From: Syntrophomonadaceae bacterium
Lineage (GTDB): Bacteria; Bacillota_D; Dethiobacteria; DTU022
Reading direction: 5' to 3'
DNA length: 7,619 bases
Assembly (NCBI GenBank): GCA_003562605.1
Contig: PWUG01000155.1
Span: 1 to 7,619, forward strand
The notes below the pieces were generated by a model, which did not search any database, had not been told where the DNA came from, and saw nothing but the letters and a program-made list of their open reading frames with translations. Positions 1-4,645 of the stretch are shown piece after piece; position 1 is the stretch's first letter; each line of letters starts with the position of its first letter. The translations under genes and the position numbers were made by a program.

Positions 1-180
1 CATAAATGTATCTACATTAAAGGAGGTATGGGCTGCCGTCTATACGGGATGTGTATCCTGATAGATGGCAGACCTTGTAAAGAACAAGTCCAGAACTTTC
101 ACCGGATCAAGGAGGACAAAGATAATGAAAAAGAAAAAAATAGGAAAAGCGACCGTAAGAAGCATGTACCTAAACAATAG
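1..180 (+). CDS. Possible 3' end of an upstream gene, or small unrecognised gene (partial, uncertain)
   Basis: Frame 1 is open from the first base to a TAG at 178-180, giving 59 residues with four cysteines in the first half and a Lys/Asp/Glu-rich tail. I recognise no family. A strong Shine-Dalgarno-like AAAGGAGG lies at 19-26. The ATG at 28 is only one base after it, and the ATG at 49 is 22 bases after it, so neither is an ideal start. The rival reading is frame 2, open from base 2 to a TGA at 59-61 and ending ...LKEVWAAVYTGCVS, which could be the real C-terminus of the previous gene; in that reading AAGGAGG is just Lys-Glu-Val coding. Frame 1 would also overlap the next gene by 56 bases, more than any other pair here. 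The two readings cannot be separated without sequence to the left. Confidence 0.25.
   Translation, partial: HKCIYIKGGMGCRLYGMCILIDGRPCKEQVQNFHRIKEDKDNEKEKNRKSDRKKHVPKQ
109..115 (+). promoter_or_regulatory. Ribosome binding site that fixes the start at 125
   Basis: AAGGAGG, a near-perfect Shine-Dalgarno sequence, stands nine bases before the ATG at 125. The earlier in-frame ATG at 65 has no such site upstream, so 125 is the preferred start. Confidence 0.7.
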
Positions 181-313
181 GTACCATAAGAAGTACAACC
201 ATAACTTCGGTCGGATGCTTGATGACAAGACCGATGGAAAGATTTGGGAGACTTTAACCAATGCTGAGAAAGCTTACGTCCTCAAAGGGGGACGAGATAA
301 TAGGAGGTTCTAA
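125..313 (+). CDS. Small basic phage protein of unknown function (62 aa)
   Basis: I do not recognise this protein. It starts MKKKKIGKATVRSMY, is rich in Lys, Arg, Asn and Tyr, and ends GGRDNRRF, so it is strongly basic and could bind nucleic acid; that is inference from composition only. There is no membrane segment and no cysteine. The ATG at 125 was chosen because AAGGAGG lies nine bases upstream. An in-frame ATG at 65 would add 20 residues but has no ribosome binding site. The stop TAA (311-313) shares its last A with the ATG of the next gene (TAATG), which suggests coupled translation with the zinc ribbon protein. Confidence 0.7.
   Translation: MKKKKIGKATVRSMYLNNRYHKKYNHNFGRMLDDKTDGKIWETLTNAEKAYVLKGGRDNRRF
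302..307 (+). promoter_or_regulatory. Ribosome binding site of the FmdB-like gene
   Basis: AGGAGG lies five bases before the ATG at 313, inside the last codons of the preceding gene. Confidence 0.65.
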
Positions 314-540
314 TGCCGTTATATGATTTTGATTGTGTAATATGTCTACACCGTTTTGAGAGGATAATGCCAGCGAAGAGGACGTATAGGAAATGCCCGA
401 AGTGTGGGTCATTTGTTGAGCGTAACTTCCCTGCTCCCAACTTCAGGGTAACAGGTTTCAACTCTATTAACGGGTATAACCTTCCGAAGTATGAGGATCT
501 CTTGGATGAGAATGGATACCAAAAGAAAGGATACCGATAA
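313..540 (+). CDS. FmdB-family zinc ribbon protein (75 aa)
   Basis: The N-terminus MPLYDFDCVICLHRFE is typical of the FmdB / CxxC_CxxC_SSSS regulatory zinc ribbon family, which begins MPxYxYxCxxCxxxFE. Two CxxC knuckles, C8-C11 and C28-C31 (KCPKCGS), form the expected four-cysteine zinc site. After them comes the usual R-x-F-P-A-P-x-F stretch (about residues 37-44). The C-terminal part (about 45-75, Gly/Asn/Tyr-rich, ending KKGYR) is variable in the family. Known members are small proteins of mostly untested function, named for a gene near a formamidase/acetamidase operon; regulatory or nucleic-acid binding roles are assumed. Copies in phages next to replication genes occur, as far as I recall. 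AGGAGG at 302-307 supports the start. Both ends show TAATG stop/start overlaps with neighbours. Confidence 0.85.
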   Translation: MPLYDFDCVICLHRFERIMPAKRTYRKCPKCGSFVERNFPAPNFRVTGFNSINGYNLPKYEDLLDENGYQKKGYR

Positions 541-743
541 TGCCGTATAACCCTGACAACTTTATTTATAGGCAGTTGAGAGATCCTAACCCTTCCGGGT
601 GTCAGTTGATGGATTGTTTGACATTTGAATACTCCGGGTTCTTTAATAATGAAACCCAACATATTCTTAAACAAGTAAATCCTCAATCAAGAATTACCAT
701 TGTTATAGGATATGAGAAAGGGTTATGCATGTGGCCCCTGTAA
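540..743 (+). CDS. Unrecognised small phage protein (67 aa)
   Basis: No family recognised. The protein starts MPYNPDNFIYRQLRDPNPSG, is rich in Asn, Pro and aromatic residues and has three scattered cysteines without a CxxC pair. The ATG shares one base with the preceding TAA (TAATG), and AAAGGA about eight bases upstream could act as ribosome binding site. The gene overlaps the exonuclease start by 13 bases (19 if the exonuclease begins at the ATG at 725). It is probably a real gene because it fills the only open frame between two well-supported neighbours, but its function is unknown. Confidence 0.6.
   Translation: MPYNPDNFIYRQLRDPNPSGCQLMDCLTFEYSGFFNNETQHILKQVNPQSRITIVIGYEKGLCMWPL
618..647 (+). 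promoter_or_regulatory. Possible sigma70-type promoter upstream of the exonuclease
   Basis: A perfect TTGACA (618-623) is followed after 18 bases by TTTAAT (642-647), which matches TATAAT at five of six positions. Spacing is within the accepted range. It lies inside the preceding coding region and would drive the exonuclease-RNR module. A T7-like phage may instead use its own polymerase, and chance matches in AT-rich coding DNA are common. Confidence 0.25.
717..722 (+). promoter_or_regulatory. Ribosome binding site deciding the exonuclease start
   Basis: AAAGGG ends two bases before the ATG at 725, too close to serve it, but eight bases before the in-frame GTG at 731. This favours GTG as the true start. 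Confidence 0.45.
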
Positions 744-1492
744 CCCGACCGAAACACTTATTGATTGATGCTGATATACTCCTATTTAAGCTCTGCTTCC
801 GTAATGAATTTGTAGTAGAGTGGCCCAACGGTGTCACAACCACGGTCGTCAACTTGCCAAGGGCAAAGCACGATACAGAAGAATTTCTTCAGAAGCTTTT
901 GAATAGGACTAAATGCAAAGAGTACACTTTTTGTTTCACCAACCAGATCAACTTCCGTTACAAACTTTACCCGAAGTACAAGTCTAACCGAGAAGATGCT
1001 CCACGTCCACTCCTGCTACCCTTCTTAAAGGATTGGATACAACAGACATACCCCTGGTTGTCCCGTAAGTATTGTGAAGCCGATGACCTTATTGGAATCC
1101 TATGCACTCAAGACCCTACCAAATACATGGCAGCAACGATTGACAAGGACTTTAATACTTTACCCATATGGCTTTACAACTGGAACACAGACGAACTGAG
1201 GAAGGTGTCAAAGAAAGAAGCAGACTATAACTTCCATACACAGTGGTTGATAGGCGACTCAGGGGATGGGTACGGGGGGTGTTACCGAGTTGGTAAGAAG
1301 AAAGCTGAGAAGCTTTTTGAAGGAGAGCCGCCATCTCAATGGGGAGTATTGGTTATCCAAACTTATGATTGTAACAAACGCCGGTATACCTGGGAGGACA
1401 TTATGACCCAGGCAAGAATGGCCCGGATATTAAGACACGAGGACTGGGATGACATAAAACAAGAACCTATATTATGGGAACTGGATATATGA
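731..1492 (+). CDS. T7 gp6-like 5'-3' exonuclease (FEN/flap nuclease family)
   Basis: It degrades duplex DNA from 5' ends, and in T7 the homologue removes RNA primers and recycles host DNA into nucleotides. Counting from the GTG at 731 (253 aa), the metal-binding and arch motifs of the family are present in order: IDADILL with D13 and D15; a YKSNR helical-arch motif at about 83-87; E116 with D118/D119 in CEADDL; D138-K-D140 in ATIDKDF; and GDSGDGYGG (D176, D179) followed by a Gly/Lys-rich helix-hairpin-helix-like segment RVGKKKAEKLF. The C-terminal QARMARILR closely matches the QMARILR of T7 gp6. Length is somewhat short against about 300 aa for T7 gp6. The ATG at 725 (255 aa) is the alternative start. 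The stop TGA overlaps the RNR start as ATGA. Confidence 0.93.
   Translation: MAPVTRPKHLLIDADILLFKLCFRNEFVVEWPNGVTTTVVNLPRAKHDTEEFLQKLLNRTKCKEYTFCFTNQINFRYKLYPKYKSNREDAPRPLLLPFLKDWIQQTYPWLSRKYCEADDLIGILCTQDPTKYMAATIDKDFNTLPIWLYNWNTDELRKVSKKEADYNFHTQWLIGDSGDGYGGCYRVGKKKAEKLFEGEPPSQWGVLVIQTYDCNKRRYTWEDIMTQARMARILRHEDWDDIKQEPILWELDI
1476..1479 (+). promoter_or_regulatory. Weak ribosome binding site that decides the RNR start
   Basis: GGGA lies nine bases before the ATG at 1489. The ATG at 1474 has only AT-rich sequence and no purine-rich site upstream. The homology also begins right after 1489. Confidence 0.4.
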
Positions 1493-3408
1493 AAACATTT
1501 GAAGAGTTTATATATAAGCGCAACTATGCGAGGTTCATCGAGACCGAAAATAGGCGGGAGGAATGGGATGAATCAGTAACCAGATACGCAGACTTCTTTT
1601 GGGATAATCATATTGACAAGATGACATCAAAGTTTTTAGGAGCCGTGGCCTTGATGAGAGACAGACAGGTTGTTGGGTCCATGAGAGCTTTGTGGACAGC
1701 AGGACCAGCATTGGAACACGAGAACTTATGTGGGTATAATTGTGGATACATACCTATTAATAAACCTGCAGCTTTCTGTGATTATATGTATATGTTGATG
1801 TGCGGCACCGGAGTAGGATTTTCAGTGGAACACGTCAATGTAGAACAGTTGCCGGAAGTGCCGGTATTTAAGCAAGATGCCCCCCAAGCTGTTGTGACTT
1901 TTGAGGACAGCCGGGAAGGGTGGCGGAATGGTTTTGAAAGAGTATTGGACTTATTGTATTCCGGTTATGGTGTAACCGGTCGGTACCATAAACTAAGACC
2001 TAAAGGGGCAAGACTAAAGACCTTCGGTGGTTATGCATCTGGCCCGGAACCACTTAAACAGTTGGTGGATTGGACCATTAAGTTGTTTAAGAGGGCCGCT
2101 GGCAGACACTTAACCTCCATCGAGGTGTATGACCTTTGTTGTCATATCGCTTCTCTGGTAATTGCCGGAGGTACCAGGAGGTCTGCTTCTATTGCGCTAT
2201 TCTCAGCCGATGATCCACAGATGTTCAATGCTAAGTCGGCGGCGTTCTTCAAGGATAACCCTCACCGGTGCTACGCAAACAACTCCAAGGTGTTTGTATA
2301 TAAACCAACCAAGGAGTATTTTGCAGAGTATTGGAACGAGTGTGTTGTTAATGGAACCGGGGAACCGGGGATATTTAATGTTGAAGCTATTGAAAAGAAA
2401 GTAGAAGAAGTTGGACGTGATCTTGATTGTGATTGGGGCTTCGGAGTCAACCCATGCTTTGAGATCATTCTACGACCTCACCAATTATGTAACCTGTCTG
2501 AGGTTATCATAAGACCTCACGATTCTTTTGCCACGTTATTGAAGAAGGTAAAAGCCGCCACAACCCTTGGGGTATACCAGAGTATGCTCACCAACTTCAG
2601 CCCTTATGTGTCTGAAGAGTTCCAGAAGAACTGTAACGAAGAGCGTCTGTTAGGAGTATCCTTAACAGGTCTTCGAGATCATTTTGTTTTAAAGCATGAT
2701 AGCCCCGACGCACGGGATTGGTTAATAAGTTTAAGACAGGCAGCCCACATGCACGCTAATTCATTGTGTGATCGTTTAGGAATCAGTCGACCGAAAGCCA
2801 TAACCTGTGTCAAACCTTCCGGGACAGTATCCAAACTTATGAATACCTCATCCGGTCTACACCCCCGGTATGCTCCATATTATATCCAGAGGATTAGAAG
2901 TGCAGTGACCGATCCGATTACAAAGTTTCTGGTGAAAGCCGGTGTGCCTTGGAATCCGGAGAACGGTGAAGGAACTGATGAAGAAAATGAAGGACTACAT
3001 TTCTTAGCTTTCAAGACTTTGGTATTTCATTTCCCTATCGCAAGTCCGGCAGGAGCCGTAATGGTAGAGGATGTGGATGCTATCGCACAACTGGAATACT
3101 ATCAAATGTTACAAACAGTATGGTGTGACCACAACGCTTCTTGTACCATATACGTGCAGCCCTGGGAGTGGAACAAAGTCAGGGATTGGGTTTATGAAAA
3201 CTGGTACACTGTATCTGGTTTGAGTTTCTTCCCGGTGTCTCAGGAGTATTATAAATTGGCACCATGTCAGGAAGTTTCTAAAGCTGTTTACGATCAGTTA
3301 CTTGAAGACTTCCCGGTTGACATAGATTTTTCCAAGTTTAAGGAAGAAGAAGACAACACCACGGGGGCTTATAACTTCGCTTGTGTAGGAGGTGCATGTG
3401 AAATTTAA
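1489..3408 (+). CDS. nrdJ: Adenosylcobalamin-dependent (class II, monomeric) ribonucleoside-triphosphate reductase
   Basis: It reduces ribonucleoside triphosphates to dNTPs by a thiyl radical made with adenosylcobalamin, in the cytoplasm. The 639-aa product aligns from memory with Lactobacillus leichmannii RTPR over its length. Near the start, YKRNYARF and WDESV match. C85 in GYNCGY corresponds to redox Cys119. TREGW-, GFGGTASGP- and RRSAE-like segments are seen as DSREGW, FGGYASGP and GGTRRSAS. The active-site NPCFEI holds the radical C323 and E325 (RTPR C408/E410). C334 in LCNLSEV is the second redox Cys (C419). VKPSGTV follows. The end, CVGGAC (C632/C637), matches the re-reduction pair of RTPR (CEGGAC). 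The protein is about 100 residues shorter than RTPR, through loops in the N-terminal half. No intein and no class I features are seen. ATGA overlap with the exonuclease implies coupled translation. Confidence 0.95.
   Translation: MKTFEEFIYKRNYARFIETENRREEWDESVTRYADFFWDNHIDKMTSKFLGAVALMRDRQVVGSMRALWTAGPALEHENLCGYNCGYIPINKPAAFCDYMYMLMCGTGVGFSVEHVNVEQLPEVPVFKQDAPQAVVTFEDSREGWRNGFERVLDLLYSGYGVTGRYHKLRPKGARLKTFGGYASGPEPLKQLVDWTIKLFKRAAGRHLTSIEVYDLCCHIASLVIAGGTRRSASIALFSADDPQMFNAKSAAFFKDNPHRCYANNSKVFVYKPTKEYFAEYWNECVVNGTGEPGIFNVEAIEKKVEEVGRDLDCDWGFGVNPCFEIILRPHQLCNLSEVIIRPHDSFATLLKKVKAATTLGVYQSMLTNFSPYVSEEFQKNCNEERLLGVSLTGLRDHFVLKHDSPDARDWLISLRQAAHMHANSLCDRLGISRPKAITCVKPSGTVSKLMNTSSGLHPRYAPYYIQRIRSAVTDPITKFLVKAGVPWNPENGEGTDEENEGLHFLAFKTLVFHFPIASPAGAVMVEDVDAIAQLEYYQMLQTVWCDHNASCTIYVQPWEWNKVRDWVYENWYTVSGLSFFPVSQEYYKLAPCQEVSKAVYDQLLEDFPVDIDFSKFKEEEDNTTGAYNFACVGGACEI
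3387..3392 (+). promoter_or_regulatory. Ribosome binding site for the GTG start at 3398
   Basis: AGGAGG inside the RNR's last codons (it encodes part of the GGA run) lies five bases before the GTG at 3398. The other in-frame GTG at 3392 overlaps the site itself and cannot be used with it. Confidence 0.65.
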
Positions 3409-3601
3409 ACACGTCAAACATGATTGTAACTTTTATGAATACGGGAACATCGCCCCGAAAGCATACGGGGCGTTTTGTGTGTATGGTCCTATAGTGACCA
3501 TGACTGAAGATCTTTGTAAATCTTGTAAGAAATATGAAAGGAGAGCTAAGACTATTGAAAGCAAATCCAACATTAGTGTCGAACCGAAGTCGAGTAGTTG
3601 A
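3398..3601 (+). CDS. Small Cys-rich protein of unknown function (67 aa, GTG start)
   Basis: No family recognised. The product starts MKFKHVKHDCNFYEYG and has four cysteines at about 10, 27, 40 and 43, the last two as CKSC; they could form one zinc site. The tail from residue 44 is Lys/Arg/Ser-rich and probably disordered. The GTG at 3398 is chosen because AGGAGG lies five bases upstream. The gene begins 11 bases before the RNR stop and its end overlaps the next gene. A 7-bp GC-rich hairpin followed by TTTT lies inside it at 3451-3476, encoding APKAYGAF. Its place after the RNR invites a redox-partner idea, but no thioredoxin or glutaredoxin CPxC motif is present, so that is not supported. Confidence 0.6.
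   Translation: MKFKHVKHDCNFYEYGNIAPKAYGAFCVYGPIVTMTEDLCKSCKKYERRAKTIESKSNISVEPKSSS
3451..3476 (+). terminator. Terminator-like hairpin inside a small gene
   Basis: CGCCCCG (3451-3457) and CGGGGCG (3466-3472) form a perfect 7-bp stem of G-C pairs around an 8-base loop, followed directly by TTTT. This is the shape of an intrinsic terminator, with a short U tract (TTTTGTGT). It lies 43 bases after the RNR stop but inside the next coding region, so it may be partial attenuation, an RNA processing site, or a chance structure. Confidence 0.35.
3538..3543 (+). promoter_or_regulatory. Ribosome binding site supporting the TTG start at 3555
   Basis: AAGGAG stands 11 bases before the in-frame TTG at 3555. 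It lies just after the in-frame ATG at 3534, whose own upstream sequence is a poor site. Confidence 0.4.
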
Positions 3602-3764
3602 GGGAGAACCAAACACCATAACATGGAAACGCTGTAAAGAGTGCAACTATAAGTGGGTTATAGAATACGAAGGAAAGGATTGTCCTGAATGTGCTGTCCA
3701 AGTAGAGAAGACGTCCGAGAAGTCATCCGAGAAACCCCCAAAGTCCACCAAGAATACCAAGTAG
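3555..3764 (+). CDS. Small zinc ribbon protein of unknown function (69 aa, probable TTG start)
   Basis: The product carries two CxxC knuckles, C27-C30 (KRCKECNY) and C43-C46 (KDCPECAV), separated by 12 residues, the layout of a rubredoxin-like or ribbon zinc site. A Lys/Ser/Pro-rich tail of about 20 residues (EKTSEKSSEKPPKSTKNTK) follows and is probably disordered. Family not recognised. The ATG at 3534 would add seven residues but has a weak ribosome binding site; AAGGAG at 3538-3543 fits a TTG at 3555. It overlaps the preceding gene by about 47 bases and ends six bases before the next start at 3770. A nucleic-acid or protein binding role would be usual for such ribbons, but this is inference. 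Confidence 0.6.
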   Translation: MKANPTLVSNRSRVVEGEPNTITWKRCKECNYKWVIEYEGKDCPECAVQVEKTSEKSSEKPPKSTKNTK

Positions 3765-3769
3765 TGGGT

Positions 3770-4249
3770 ATGCACCATAATCAATTAAGGGAGTTCATAC
3801 AGGACGTCTTAGACGCTTACTATGGGCCGGAGTTATCACAGCCTAACGTGGTTAAGCTTCTTATAATGATTGCAGCCCATGAGTCATTAGGTGGATATTA
3901 TATAAAACAAATACGTGGACCTGCCCGTGGCATCTTTCAAATGGAACCCGCCACTGAGTGGGATTTATTCCGAAACTACGCAAGGTTCCGGGACCGTATG
4001 CGGGACATCTACCTTGAAGTGACGTACGTTCCTTGTGGTAAAGTTGAACTACATCAAAGGGGCAATCTTGTCCGACAGGTAGTTCTGGCCCGGATGCATT
4101 TGTTAAGGTTCCCTAAACCTATCCCATGTTATCATGATGATGAGGGTTTGGGACAGTACGCAAAAGACTACTGGAATACTGCTGCTGGTAAGGCTACGCC
4201 TGAACAGTACATAACCGCTTATTATAAATTCATAAGAGGACAACTATGA
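3770..4249 (+). CDS. Lysozyme/transglycosylase-like phage protein (159 aa)
   Basis: It probably cleaves peptidoglycan, for lysis or entry. The central stretch resembles soluble lytic transglycosylases: IMIAAHES (candidate catalytic E38), then GPARGIFQMEPAT at about 50-62, matching the family's G-A-x-G-x-x-Q-x-x-P-x-T. The C-terminal YWNTAAGKATPEQYITAYY (about 134-152) resembles the ending of other phage proteins of this type, from memory. No signal peptide or transmembrane segment is visible, so it would need a holin or be carried in the virion. The ATG at 3770 follows the preceding TAG by five bases. A GTG at 3764 is the alternative. An earlier in-frame ATG at 3689 would overlap the previous gene by 76 bases and is unlikely. 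The stop forms ATGA with the next gene. Confidence 0.7.
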   Translation: MHHNQLREFIQDVLDAYYGPELSQPNVVKLLIMIAAHESLGGYYIKQIRGPARGIFQMEPATEWDLFRNYARFRDRMRDIYLEVTYVPCGKVELHQRGNLVRQVVLARMHLLRFPKPIPCYHDDEGLGQYAKDYWNTAAGKATPEQYITAYYKFIRGQL

Positions 4250-4452
4250 AGAAATTCCCGAATACCGTTGAAGGACTTATCAAACATTTAGAAGACTCAG
4301 AATATAATCTGGCTATTACTCCTGACATGTCAAAGGACATGATAATGTGGAGGGCCGGACGTAAAGCTCTGGTTGAAAGTTTGCGTTATCAGTTTGATAG
4401 GCAAGCTCAGTTCGAGCAACAGAATGATGTCATCTTGAAAGGAGATGATTAA
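4246..4452 (+). CDS. Unrecognised small protein upstream of the portal (68 aa)
   Basis: No family recognised. The product is predicted mostly helical from composition: MKKFPNTVEGLIKHLEDSE, then a central MWRAGRKALVESLRYQF helix and a Gln-rich end. It has no cysteine and no membrane segment. The start overlaps the preceding stop as ATGA (4246-4249), and AGAGGA five to ten bases upstream is a fair ribosome binding site. It lies where T7 has the small gene 6.5-7 proteins between exonuclease and portal, so a small virion or assembly role is possible, but no similarity supports that. Confidence 0.65.
   Translation: MKKFPNTVEGLIKHLEDSEYNLAITPDMSKDMIMWRAGRKALVESLRYQFDRQAQFEQQNDVILKGDD
4438..4444 (+). 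promoter_or_regulatory. Ribosome binding site deciding the start at 4454
   Basis: AAAGGAG stands nine bases before the ATG at 4454. The in-frame ATG at 4445 begins directly after the site and is too close to be used. Confidence 0.65.
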
Positions 4453-4453
4453 T

Positions 4454-4645
4454 ATGTGTGCTTCCGCACCTAAAATACCAGAACCATTACCGCCCCCACC
4501 CCCACCAGAAGAGAAGAAGATTGAGTTGGATAGGGATGAGGATACAAAGAAGAAGAAGAGGGGCCGAACAGGAACCAGGCAACTTCAGATCCCCTTGTCA
4601 GTAGGACAGACTACCAAGGTGGGTACCGGGTTGGGTATTAAATAA
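4454..4645 (+). CDS. Proline-rich basic protein in the gp7.3 position (63 aa)
   Basis: The product begins MCASAPKIPEPLPPPPPPEE, has a charged central stretch with KKKKRGR at about 32-38, then a short RQLQIPLSVG segment and a Gly-rich end VGTGLGIK. In T7 the gene just before the portal encodes gp7.3, a small basic tail-associated protein whose end also runs from basic GG/KK residues to a short SLSVARSSGGGINI tail. The same layout and gene position make this a likely gp7.3-type virion protein, though I infer this from context and not from clear alignment. Small proline-rich proteins next to T7-like portals are common in environmental phages, from memory. The Cys at position 2 is not preceded by a signal peptide, so a lipoprotein is unlikely. 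Its stop shares one base with the portal start (TAATG). Confidence 0.65.
   Translation: MCASAPKIPEPLPPPPPPEEKKIELDRDEDTKKKKRGRTGTRQLQIPLSVGQTTKVGTGLGIK

Noticed and set aside
282..686. 134-codon open frame on the - strand
   Set aside because: It lies opposite the FmdB-like gene and a second small gene that have binding sites and family motifs on the + strand, and it shows no recognisable motif. All other genes run +.
1961..1979. Inverted repeat CCGGTTA-TGGTG-TAACCGG
   Set aside because: A perfect 7-bp stem, but inside the conserved RNR coding region (YSGYGVTG) with no T tract after it; probably chance.
2353..2370. Tandem GGAACCGG repeat
   Set aside because: Two copies only, encoding the Thr-Gly-Glu-Pro-Gly turn that matches the NGEPGI of related RNRs; explained by coding.
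3398..3764. One Cys-rich gene broken by a frameshift, or programmed frameshifting between the two small ORFs
   Set aside because: Each ORF has its own plausible binding site and a complete-looking end, and there is no clear slippery heptamer in the overlap.
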